DNA from: DATGMS01 sp035303945
Lineage (GTDB): Bacteria; Bacteroidota; Bacteroidia; Cytophagales; Cyclobacteriaceae
Length of the DNA stretch: 64,000 nucleotides
Direction: 5' to 3'
NCBI GenBank assembly: GCA_035303945.1
Contig: DATGQZ010000007.1
Span: 62,001-126,000, forward strand
Shown here one piece after another: positions 27,985 through 35,789 of this stretch. The notes under the pieces are model-generated. The model was not told the origin of the DNA. It ran no database searches and saw only the letters and a program-made list of their open reading frames with translations. Each line of letters begins with the position of its first letter. Position 1 is the first letter of the stretch. A program made the translations under genes and the position numbers.

Positions 27985-29436
27985 TTATTTGTCATGGCCT
28001 GCTTGTACTGATCTTTGGTCCCAAAACTCAGCGTTTTTTATACCCAATTCTTTGGGCCTAAAGTGCGGGTCTTTCCCTGCTTTACGCTGTAATTGATAAT
28101 CTTTGAGCGCCAAGAGGGCTGGTTTTCGCAAAAGGATAATGGCTATTATATTTAGCCATGCCATCATGCCTACGCCTATATCTCCCAAAGTCCAAGCCAT
28201 TTCCGCTGTTTTAATGGAACCGTAGAAAGTGGAAAGCAGAAGTAATCCTCTCAATACCCAAAGTTTCCATTTTTGGGCGCCATCTTTATTCAAGTAGCTC
28301 AAGTTTGTTTCCGCAATATAATAATAAGCCATTATCGTGGTGAAGGCAAAGAACAACAACGCAATAGCTACAAACCCACTTCCTATTGCCGGAAAGTGCG
28401 CAGTAATGGCAAATTGCGTGTATTCCGGACCAATAGGCACACCGGGTAGGTTTTCTACTATGTAGCCACCAATTTCATTGCTGACATTATATTGTCCTGT
28501 AAACAATATCATAAAGGCAGTAGCAGAGCACACAAATAAGGTATCCACATATACAGAAAAGCCCTGTACCAAACCTTGCTTTGCGGGATGGCTCACCTCT
28601 GCTGCAGCAGCGGCATGTGGTGCGGTACCTTGGCCTGCTTCGTTGGAATAAATACCCCGCTTTACTCCCCAAGAAATGGCAGATCCCATAATTCCAGAAA
28701 AAGCTGCCTCTAATCCAAAAGCAGAACGAAAAATTAATCCCACCATCGCGGGAATTTCCGATATATGTAAGGCCACAATGATAACGGCCATCAGCACATA
28801 GGCAGCTGCCATAAACGGCACAACTACCTCCGCTACCTTACCTATACGTTTGACGCCGCCGAATATAATCAATGACAGCAGAACGGTAATAAAGATGCCA
28901 GTATACTCCACGGGAATATCAAAGGCATTGTTGATGCTATTGGCAATGCTGTTGGATTGAACTCCTGGCAGAAAGAAGGCTGTACTGAGCATAGTTGCAC
29001 AGGCAAATAACACCGCATACCATTTAATGCCCAAGCCCTTTTCAATGTAATAAGCAGGGCCTCCTCTATACTGCCCATTTTCCACCTGCTTGTAAATCTG
29101 CCCCAAGGTAGCTTCTACAAAAGCGGATGATGCGCCCAAGAAGGCAATAAGCCACATCCAAAATACGGCACCCGGTCCGCCCATTGCAATTGCCGTCGCC
29201 ACTCCGGCTATATTTCCGGTTCCGACGCGCCCGGCTATAGCCATGGTAAATGCCTGAAAAGAGGAAACGCCCCGCTCTGATGAAGATCCACTAAAGAGTA
29301 GAGAGATCATCTCCTTAAGATGTCGTATCTGAAGAAGACGAGTTGCTATTGAAAAGTAAACTCCTGCGCCTAGGCACAGAAAAATTAATGCATTACTCCA
29401 AATGATATCATTGATCGCAATAACGATGCTTTCCAT
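27985..29436 (-). CDS. AgcS family sodium:alanine symporter
   Basis: This 483-residue integral membrane protein matches the alanine or glycine:cation symporter family. It has GAGVYFSIATRLLQIRHLKEM near the N-terminus, the family signature around AGRVGTGNIAGVATAIAMGG, GPGAVFWMWLIAFLGASSAF, and GIYSNEAGQGTAPHAAAAAE. These surround the substrate and sodium sites. It should import alanine or glycine with Na+. It is followed 12 bases later by the EEP-family lipoprotein. A functional link between the two is not obvious. Confidence 0.93.
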   Translation of the reverse strand: MESIVIAINDIIWSNALIFLCLGAGVYFSIATRLLQIRHLKEMISLLFSGSSSERGVSSFQAFTMAIAGRVGTGNIAGVATAIAMGGPGAVFWMWLIAFLGASSAFVEATLGQIYKQVENGQYRGGPAYYIEKGLGIKWYAVLFACATMLSTAFFLPGVQSNSIANSINNAFDIPVEYTGIFITVLLSLIIFGGVKRIGKVAEVVVPFMAAAYVLMAVIIVALHISEIPAMVGLIFRSAFGLEAAFSGIMGSAISWGVKRGIYSNEAGQGTAPHAAAAAEVSHPAKQGLVQGFSVYVDTLFVCSATAFMILFTGQYNVSNEIGGYIVENLPGVPIGPEYTQFAITAHFPAIGSGFVAIALLFFAFTTIMAYYYIAETNLSYLNKDGAQKWKLWVLRGLLLLSTFYGSIKTAEMAWTLGDIGVGMMAWLNIIAIILLRKPALLALKDYQLQRKAGKDPHFRPKELGIKNAEFWDQRSVQAGHDK

Positions 29437-29633
29437 GTATTATGTTTGCTTTTCACTAAGGGCCAGTATCCCTTTCTTCTCAAAAACCGTTGGGTGCCGA
29501 AAAGGCGCCTGCTCAAAAAAGAAATGATTGACCGGTGTGGTTAGAAATTTTGCATAAAGAAAGGGAAATATTGTGAAAAAATTCATCCAACTGCTTAAAA
29601 ATTCAGGGATGGTTTAAGAGGATTAAACATAAA

Positions 29634-29657
29634 AAAGGCGGGAGGATTCCCGCCTTT
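29634..29657 (-). terminator. Terminator after the DUF4142 gene
   Basis: AAAGGCGGGA and TTCCCGCCTTT pair around a tiny GGA-type loop. On the minus strand a run of T follows. It lies 25 bases beyond the stop at 29682. Confidence 0.85.
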
Positions 29658-29681
29658 CGATACTTCTAGAAAACGAAGTGC

Positions 29682-30269
29682 TTATTTCAGTGCGTCACGG
29701 AGCGTTTTTGCATGTTCAAGATGTTTTTGCAGAGAAGGAAGCGTTTTCGCTGCAAATGCTCTCAAATCAGGGTCTTCCACATCTTCAGCTGCATCTTCAA
29801 ACAAGTTAACAGCCTTCTGATGATCGTCCACCATCAAGTCCATATATTCTTTATCAAAGTCAGCGCCTGTATAGGAATTTAAATCGGCTACATTTTTAAC
29901 GTGTGGCTCTCCGGGAGCGGTGGGTAAGGTGATATTCTTACTGGAAGCCAAGGCTTTCAATTCTTCATTGGCCTTGGTATGATCCTCGATCATCATCGCT
30001 GCAAAATCCTTCACCCTTTGATGCTGAGCTTTTTCTTGAGCCACCTTGCTGGCATTCACTTCAGCCAAACCAGAATCCGCTGCTTTCACTGCAAATTCAG
30101 CATCATCCTCTTTGTCTCCCGTATTGCCTTGCTGATTATCCAGCCTGTTCTCATTTTGTTCTATGGCATGCTCGACCGAGTCATCCGCATTGTTGGTGTT
30201 ACCGGGACCGCAACTTTGAAATGCAAAGGTGCCCGCCGCAAATAGCATCACTAGAATTCTTTTTTTCAT
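29682..30269 (-). CDS. DUF4142 ferritin-like lipoprotein
   Basis: This 195-residue protein starts with a lipoprotein signal (MKKRILVMLFAAGTFAFQSC). A disordered Asn/Asp/Glu-rich linker leads to a helical bundle at about 55-195 with EVNASKVAQEKAQHQRVKDF, MMIEDHTKANEELKALA and FDKEYMDLMVDDHQKAVNLF. This repeated E/H pattern is typical of DUF4142, a ferritin-like group often linked to stress. Whether metals bind is not established. The gene is monocistronic with its own terminator. Confidence 0.88.
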   Translation of the reverse strand: MKKRILVMLFAAGTFAFQSCGPGNTNNADDSVEHAIEQNENRLDNQQGNTGDKEDDAEFAVKAADSGLAEVNASKVAQEKAQHQRVKDFAAMMIEDHTKANEELKALASSKNITLPTAPGEPHVKNVADLNSYTGADFDKEYMDLMVDDHQKAVNLFEDAAEDVEDPDLRAFAAKTLPSLQKHLEHAKTLRDALK

Positions 30270-30649
30270 GGTTAGTTGTTTTAAGTTGTGTAAGTTAAAG
30301 TTGCACTTAGCTGTCTAAATGGTCACAGCCGTAAACCGCTGATCCCTTTATTTGACCAAAATCTTAAAAAATAATTGCAGTAATCATGCCTTTTATTGCG
30401 GCATGGTACAGCGTTCTGGAGAATGCAGCATCACCCTCCGTAGCTAGGCGCTTCAGGTATTTTTAGTAATAAAAGATCCTTGCATGGTGCATTTCATTCA
30501 GTTACACATCCTAATTAGCACCTACAAGAGAGAGAAAATACGAGACAAGGCGAATATAAGTGCTTAGGGCTGATGGGAAATGCACTACGACAGGAGATCG
30601 AACCCTAAAAATGTTTGTTTCCGTGAAGTCACAAACTGTTGCTTCGCTA
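30270..30649. other. Intergenic stretch without a recognisable gene
   Basis: No credible coding frame was found on either strand between the DUF4142 start and the DEAD-box terminator. It holds a small hairpin at 30385-30405 (CATGCC with GGCATG) and an inverted repeat GTGCATTTC (30487-30495) with GAAATGCAC (30577-30585) separated by 81 bases. The leader and promoter of the DUF4142 gene should also lie here, but no clear -7 box was seen. Confidence 0.4.
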
Positions 30650-30688
30650 CCTCAAAAAAAAAAACGCGACCATTACTGGCCGCGTTTT
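30650..30688 (-). terminator. Terminator of the DEAD-box helicase gene
   Basis: On the minus strand AAAACGCGGCCA pairs with TGGTCGCGTTTT around a GTAA tetraloop, with one G-T wobble. More than ten T follow. It begins 20 bases after the stop at 30708. Confidence 0.92.
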
Positions 30689-30707
30689 AGTGTTTAACCT
30701 TTATTAA

Positions 30708-32453
30708 TTAACCTTTGGAAAGTTCTATGTTAACAATCTTGCCTTTGATGGTATTGGAGTTCATCACATCAATAACATGAGCGGCGTCTTTAGAAGGAAC
30801 ATCGACGAAGGAGAAATTGTCGAAAATATCAATGCCTCCAATCTCTCTTCCAGAGATTCCAGTTTCGCCGGCAATTGCTCCCACTATATCATTGGGACGG
30901 ATCTGGTCTTTTCGTCCTAGATTAAGGAACAAGCGGGCCATATTCGGCTCCCTATAATTCTTATCTCTAGGCGCTCTTCCTCTACCTCTCTCTCCACGGT
31001 CACTTCTATCACCCCTCTCGCTTCTTTCACGACTTCTCATACCTCTCGCACCTCTGTCTCTGTCACGATCTCTACCTGATCTGGAGCGATCCGATCCGCG
31101 ATCAGCAGCTCTACCGAGCTCAAGCGAGAAGTTTTGCTCCGCTAATTCCTCTACGGAACCTCCTAACTGAAGCTTAATCAACCCAAAGGCAATTTGTTCC
31201 ATAGAAAGGCCTTCGGCTAAAAGATGTTCCAGCGACTCTTCGTAGAATTGGCTATCCTCACCCTTAGCAAGTTGTTCGGTTACATTTTTTAGCAATTGCT
31301 CCTTTTTCAGCTCCATCAGATCTGCCACAGAAGGAGGGTTCATCTTGGTAATAGAAGTTTTGATATATCTTTCCAGATCCTTCAATCTTGAAACATCCCT
31401 TCTACCGGTGATGAAGGAAATCGCCATTCCTGACTTTCCTGCCCTACCTGTCCTACCGATCCGGTGAACATAATATTCCTCGTCAAGTGGCAAATCATAG
31501 TTAAATACCACTTCCACATTATCTACATCAATACCTCGTGCTGCCACATCCGTAGCTACCAATACGGAACAATGCCCTTTTCGGAATTTGTTCATCACTT
31601 TGGTTCTCTGCGCCTGTGAGAGATCACCGTGGAGGGCTTCCGCCTGGATGCCTCTTGCGATCAAGCCTTCAGTCACTTCATCCACCACCCTTTTGGTATT
31701 ACAAAATACTACGCTGAGGTTGAACTGGTGTAAGTTGATCAATCGGGTAATCAATTCCATTTTAAGATGAGGCCTCACCTCATAGTACACCTGAGAGATA
31801 TTCTCTACAGTAAGTTCTTTCTTAACCACCTTCACAACCTCCGGGTCATTTTGATATTTTCTGGTCAAGTCCATTATAGGCTTGGCCATGGTAGCAGAGA
31901 AGAACACGGTTTGTCTTTCTTCAGGCAGCGATTCCAAAACGGTTTCAATGTCGTCCCTGAATCCCATATCCAACATTTCATCAGCTTCATCCAGAACGAT
32001 GGTGCTGACATGATCCAGCTTCAACGTACCACGATCCATGTGGTCCATAACCCGTCCTGGCGTACCTACTACGATCTGCACACCTTTTTTAAGGTCTCTG
32101 ATTTGTCTTTCAATAGACTCTCCACCATATATAACGGTACTGGTGACGCCCTTTTTGTATTTGGCCAATTTAAAAATCTCGCCTTCCACCTGAACAGCAA
32201 GTTCGCGGGTTGGGCAAAGGATCAAAGCCTGGGGCTTTTTGAGTTGAGGGTCTACCTGATCGATGATGGGAATGGAAAAAGAGGCTGTTTTACCGGTACC
32301 GGTCTGTGCCTGTCCGATAACATCTTTTCCTTCCAGCAATAATGGGATTGATTGGGCTTGAATGGGTGAAGGCTGGGTATAGCCCATGTCTTCCACCGCT
32401 CTTAGGATTTCGGCTGAAACCCCAAGATCTGAGAATAATAATTCTTGTTCCAT
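30708..32453 (-). CDS. DEAD-box ATP-dependent RNA helicase with DbpA RNA-binding domain
   Basis: The start at 32453 (MEQELLFSDLG) is chosen because the first 48 residues of the longer frame lie across the predicted promoter and are atypical. The 581-residue protein has all core motifs: Q motif near 24-32, Walker A AQTGTGKT at 49-56, DEAD at 155-158, SAT at 186-188, and later ARGIDV and HRIGRTGRAGK. An Arg/Asp/Ser-rich linker follows (about 470-500). It ends with a DbpA/CsdA-like RRM (MARLFLNLGRKDQI to IVNIELSKG). This resembles DeaD/CsdA cold-shock and ribosome-assembly helicases. Confidence 0.93.
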   Translation of the reverse strand: MEQELLFSDLGVSAEILRAVEDMGYTQPSPIQAQSIPLLLEGKDVIGQAQTGTGKTASFSIPIIDQVDPQLKKPQALILCPTRELAVQVEGEIFKLAKYKKGVTSTVIYGGESIERQIRDLKKGVQIVVGTPGRVMDHMDRGTLKLDHVSTIVLDEADEMLDMGFRDDIETVLESLPEERQTVFFSATMAKPIMDLTRKYQNDPEVVKVVKKELTVENISQVYYEVRPHLKMELITRLINLHQFNLSVVFCNTKRVVDEVTEGLIARGIQAEALHGDLSQAQRTKVMNKFRKGHCSVLVATDVAARGIDVDNVEVVFNYDLPLDEEYYVHRIGRTGRAGKSGMAISFITGRRDVSRLKDLERYIKTSITKMNPPSVADLMELKKEQLLKNVTEQLAKGEDSQFYEESLEHLLAEGLSMEQIAFGLIKLQLGGSVEELAEQNFSLELGRAADRGSDRSRSGRDRDRDRGARGMRSRERSERGDRSDRGERGRGRAPRDKNYREPNMARLFLNLGRKDQIRPNDIVGAIAGETGISGREIGGIDIFDNFSFVDVPSKDAAHVIDVMNSNTIKGKIVNIELSKG

Positions 32454-32555
32454 GATGTTTTTCTTACTTCTCCGCCTTGGCCTTCCATGAAGATCCCAGT
32501 ACAGCGACAGTAAGGAAACCCACGGCTTAGAAAGTGTTCTAATTAATTTGAGGCA

Positions 32556-32586
32556 CAAAGGTACAAAGAAAAACTCTTCTTTCCAA
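32556..32586 (-). promoter_or_regulatory. Promoter of the DEAD-box helicase gene
   Basis: On the minus strand TACCTTTG (32563-32556) fits TAnnTTTG, and a TTG (32586-32584) lies 20 bases upstream. Both element match and spacing agree with Bacteroidota promoters. It predicts an untranslated leader of about 95 bases. Confidence 0.6.
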
Positions 32587-32658
32587 CACCTGCGCAATTT
32601 TATTTGATAATACGAAATACTATTCCTACATAACGAATAAAATTTGGGCTAGGGATCA

Positions 32659-33429
32659 TTAACGTTGAAGATGATTGAGAAAAGCCCTTGCTGGATACGG
32701 CATATCCGTATTAATATAATCTACACCCAGATCGATCAAGGTGGACCAGGCAGTCTCAGTGTCGGGGGTAGCCCAAAACCGAATTGGCCTACCCAAGTTA
32801 TGCGCCACCTGGATGGCCTGTTTGATAGCAGTTAATTCCCCCTTGTCAAGTGCATCGTTCCCGTTCCAAGCAGAAAGTTTCCGGAAATTGAGGCTGATAA
32901 GGGCAATTTTCTGCAACGGCAGGTTATCCGTCTCCGTTACGCTTTGGTAGTCAAAATGAATAAAATCAGGATAGCGCTCGTAATCTTCCGGCTTAGGGCG
33001 GTTGCCGGAAATGACAATTTTTACCTGAGCGTCAGCATAGGTACCATCCCACAAGTCCTGATAGGCAGCAAGCACTTTTTCCAGTTTACCCAGCGTGGCA
33101 TAGGGCTCGGTCTTGATATCAATCAACAGCTGGATTTCTTTTGAGGTCCCAAGATCTAACCTATAGGCGGTTCTTATTGGATCAAGATAAAGTGACTGTA
33201 GCGTACGGTGTTCTTGAATACTTTCTTTTTCATGGGCCACAAACAGTTTCCCGTCCAGAAGAATAACATCCGCCTCTATAGATTCCAAGCCATTAGCATA
33301 GGCTTCCCAAAATGGGATGGTTTGCAGATAGTCATTGTGTGAATGTAATTTGGCAGCATTATGTTGTGCAAAAAGGGATCCCGAACAATAAAGAAACAAT
33401 ACTGAAAATAGGAAATAGATTTTTCTCAT
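32659..33429 (-). CDS. Secreted PI-PLC/glycerophosphodiester phosphodiesterase-like protein
   Basis: The ATG at 33429 gives a signal peptide (MRKIYFLFSVLFLYCSGSLFAQ). An ATG four codons earlier is also possible. The mature protein starts with KLHSHNDYLQTIPFWEAYANG, then SIEADVILLDGKLFVAHEKE. This carries the His-Asn-Asp and Glu-x-Asp residues of the PI-PLC-like TIM barrel, plus a second His. Later landmarks are IQLLIDIKTEP and PIRFWATPDTETAW with a final DYINTDMP. The Ca-dependent GDPD/PI-PLC family cleaves phosphodiesters in lipids or their head groups. Substrate is unknown. At about 256 residues it is a single domain. Confidence 0.83.
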   Translation of the reverse strand: MRKIYFLFSVLFLYCSGSLFAQHNAAKLHSHNDYLQTIPFWEAYANGLESIEADVILLDGKLFVAHEKESIQEHRTLQSLYLDPIRTAYRLDLGTSKEIQLLIDIKTEPYATLGKLEKVLAAYQDLWDGTYADAQVKIVISGNRPKPEDYERYPDFIHFDYQSVTETDNLPLQKIALISLNFRKLSAWNGNDALDKGELTAIKQAIQVAHNLGRPIRFWATPDTETAWSTLIDLGVDYINTDMPYPARAFLNHLQR

Positions 33430-33563
33430 AGGAATGGCCAAACATTTTTAAAGTTAAAAATTGTATCAAATAAGGCACAAATTAAAATTGTTCAAAGCTA
33501 AAGGATAAATTTCTTCATGATGGAATCTAAAATACCGGCTAATTTGTTTTGAAGCTTGGAAAG

Positions 33564-33953
33564 ATGAGTGAATTAACCAAAATTTGCCGCATGGACCCTC
33601 ACAAAAAATGGTTGGCATACTGTTACGCCCTGGCCCTGGCGCTTTGGATGGCTGTCCTTCCTTTAGGAGACAAGTCCTACCCACTGTCATCTTCTGATCC
33701 GCTGGAACAAAGCAATAAAATCAGTGCGGTCCAATATTTTGATGCAGTATATTTTAGCCCACAAGCTCATCTCTCCTACGCTGGATCCTATAAGGCCAAT
33801 GGGGGAGACAAGAGCTTTCATTTTTTCAACGAAGGCAGTTTTCAGTTCATATTTCTTAAGAATGTTTATGCCACAGCCTATACCCTACTTAAGGCTAGTG
33901 ACATTAACTTTGAGTTTATCGATCTGATCTTCCCTTTCCATTACTTCTGGTAA
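33564..33953 (+). CDS. Small protein with hydrophobic N-terminus, unknown
   Basis: From the ATG at 33564 the protein has about 129 residues. The frame also opens at a TTG five codons earlier. A hydrophobic stretch (WLAYCYALALALWMAVLPLG) looks like an anchor or signal. The rest is rich in aromatic residues (AVQYFDAVYFSP, KSFHFFNEGSFQFIFL) and ends FPFHYFW. It sits alone between a divergent PI-PLC-like gene and an anchored protein. No family was recognised. Confidence 0.5.
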   Translation: MSELTKICRMDPHKKWLAYCYALALALWMAVLPLGDKSYPLSSSDPLEQSNKISAVQYFDAVYFSPQAHLSYAGSYKANGGDKSFHFFNEGSFQFIFLKNVYATAYTLLKASDINFEFIDLIFPFHYFW

Positions 33954-34070
33954 TTTTTTCCAACTTCTTCTAGAACATTATTTTCTAACTCCTTGGGGTT
34001 CCATGCACATGGGTTAAATACCCTTAGCTGCATCGACCATGGACTATTTACCAGTAATTAATTAAACATC

Positions 34071-34571
34071 ATGATAGAAATCACCACACTAGCTATAGTG
34101 GTAGCCATAATGGTTGCCTTTTGCATACCCTTTGTTCATTCTTATCAGAAGAAGAAGAAACACGAAAAAAATCTAACCAAGCAATTCGATGAAAAAGCCA
34201 GCGAATTAGGTTTGAACATCAGCAACTATGACATATGGAGACGTTCATATGCTATTGGTCTAGATTCCTCCCAAAAGAAATTATTATACATCCAGTTTCA
34301 GCCCAACTTTCAGTATAAACTGGTGGACTTGAACCATGTCAGAAGAATAAGCATCTCTAAAGAAGAAAGACAGGTAGGCAGCGACAAAGATTTGCAGAAA
34401 GTCGTGGACAAACTATGGCTGTCCTTGTTCTTATCCAACTCTCCTGATGTGCGACTCGAATTTTATGACAGTGACCAAAGCATGGGTCTTATGGGAGAGC
34501 CGGTGCTGATTCAAAAATGGCATGATTTGGTAAAAAGCGTGTTCTCTAAAAACAAAGAGCAATTGGCCTAA
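34071..34571 (+). CDS. Membrane-anchored protein of unknown function
   Basis: This 166-residue protein has a single N-terminal hydrophobic helix (about 5-23, ITTLAIVVAIMVAFCIPFV) followed by a very basic segment (YQKKKKHEKN), so the bulk is cytoplasmic. The soluble part shows alternating strands (KKLLYIQFQPNFQYKLVDL, VRLEFYDSDQSMGLMG) like a PH- or GRAM-type fold, but no named family was recognised. It is followed by a poor hairpin and then the Ca/Na antiporter. Confidence 0.65.
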   Translation: MIEITTLAIVVAIMVAFCIPFVHSYQKKKKHEKNLTKQFDEKASELGLNISNYDIWRRSYAIGLDSSQKKLLYIQFQPNFQYKLVDLNHVRRISISKEERQVGSDKDLQKVVDKLWLSLFLSNSPDVRLEFYDSDQSMGLMGEPVLIQKWHDLVKSVFSKNKEQLA

Positions 34572-34709
34572 CCAAATAGGAAAGGAGCCCGGTGTTCGTG
34601 CCGCGCTCCTTCCTTGTCTTGTGCCGAAAAAAAAGCATATTACGGAAGTATTTGGACCGAATGCTTTACTTTTGATGAAAGAAAAAAGCATTCACTTATT
34701 CCTGTTGTT

Positions 34710-35657
34710 ATGGTTGATATATTACTCCTACTGGTAGGCTTTGCAGTTCTTATTACAGGTGCCGACAAACTTGTAGATGGCGCGTCCAACCTGGCGCAGA
34801 GGCTGGGCATTCCCAACATTGTAATCGGTTTAACAATTGTCGCTTTTGGAACTTCCGCCCCAGAGTTGGTCGTAAATGTATTTGCGGCTGTGGAAGACAG
34901 CACCGAAATGGTGTTGGGAAATGTGATCGGCAGTAATTTATTTAATGTGTTAGCCATCTTAGGCATATGCGCCATCATTAATCCATTGACCGTCCAAAAC
35001 AATACCACATGGATTGAGATTCCCCTCAGCTTGTTGGCCGCCGTGGCGGTATATGTCGTTGCCAATGATGTTCTTTTGGATGCCGCTCCGGTGAATTTAA
35101 TCACGAGGACTGATGGACTGATCATGCTTTTGTTTTTTGCGATATTCCTTGTGTACAACATTACATTGGCACAAAAAACACCTGATGACGCAGCCATTGA
35201 GGTTAAACATTATACCTACTTTAAAGCTATAGCCTTTCTCTTGTTAGGACTAGCAGGCTTGGTGATTGGCGGCCGCCTGATTGTAAACAGTGCAGTGAGC
35301 CTTGCGCAGATGTTCGGCATGTCAGAACGTGTAATCGGATTGACCATTGTGTCTATAGGGACGTCTTTGCCTGAGCTTGCCACTTCAGTGGTCGCTGTGA
35401 GAAAGAAGAATGTAGATATTGCCATAGGTAATGTGGTGGGCTCTAACATTTTCAATATATTTTTCGTGCTGGGAGTGTCAACTGTCGTAAACGATGTGCC
35501 TGTTCAAGATGCGTCTTTTGTTGACATTGCGCTTAACCTGATCGCGGGACTGCTGCTTTTCATCTTTATTTTCACCGGAAAAGGCCGCAAACTAGAACGC
35601 TGGGAAGGGATCATATTCGTCACCATCTATATCGCCTATTTGGTATATCTGCTTTGA
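34710..35657 (+). CDS. Calcium/sodium antiporter (CaCA superfamily)
   Basis: The ATG at 34710 (MVDILLLLVGF) puts the first helix at the N-terminus. The longer frame from 34614 begins upstream of it. At 315 residues it is a typical YrbG/NCX-type exchanger. Two inverted alpha repeats are visible: FGTSAPELVVNVFAAVED with GNVIGSNLFNVL (first half), and IGTSLPELATSVVAV with GNVVGSNIFNIFF (second half). The Glu of each GTSxPE pair coordinates Ca2+. It exchanges cytoplasmic Ca2+ for external Na+ across the inner membrane. Confidence 0.94.
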   Translation: MVDILLLLVGFAVLITGADKLVDGASNLAQRLGIPNIVIGLTIVAFGTSAPELVVNVFAAVEDSTEMVLGNVIGSNLFNVLAILGICAIINPLTVQNNTTWIEIPLSLLAAVAVYVVANDVLLDAAPVNLITRTDGLIMLLFFAIFLVYNITLAQKTPDDAAIEVKHYTYFKAIAFLLLGLAGLVIGGRLIVNSAVSLAQMFGMSERVIGLTIVSIGTSLPELATSVVAVRKKNVDIAIGNVVGSNIFNIFFVLGVSTVVNDVPVQDASFVDIALNLIAGLLLFIFIFTGKGRKLERWEGIIFVTIYIAYLVYLL

Positions 35658-35761
35658 CAGCCTGTGATAGAGCAGCCTACCGCTTACCAAGTTATATATC
35701 AAATAAAAATATAATATGGGCCATAATAAAAAAATGAGACAAGCTGCGCCTATTTATCCTT

Positions 35762-35769
35762 TACCTTTG
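35762..35769 (+). promoter_or_regulatory. -7 element upstream of the NSS transporter gene
   Basis: TACCTTTG fits TAnnTTTG and ends 20 bases ahead of the ATG at 35790. No clear -33 TTG at normal distance. Confidence 0.4.
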
Positions 35770-35789
35770 ATCGATTAAACAGTATTTAT

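Noticed and set aside
30540..30620. Possible tRNA-like segment (gatcgaaccc)
   Set aside because: No acceptor stem, anticodon arm or D arm could be formed around it. The GATCGAACC string alone is not enough.
31767..32342. 191-residue plus-strand frame inside the DEAD-box helicase gene
   Set aside because: Opposite to a helicase with every core motif intact. No start signal or family match.
34578..34615. Hairpin after the 34071-34571 gene as terminator
   Set aside because: The GGAGC/GCTCC stem has an internal mismatch and no T run, so it was not listed as a terminator.
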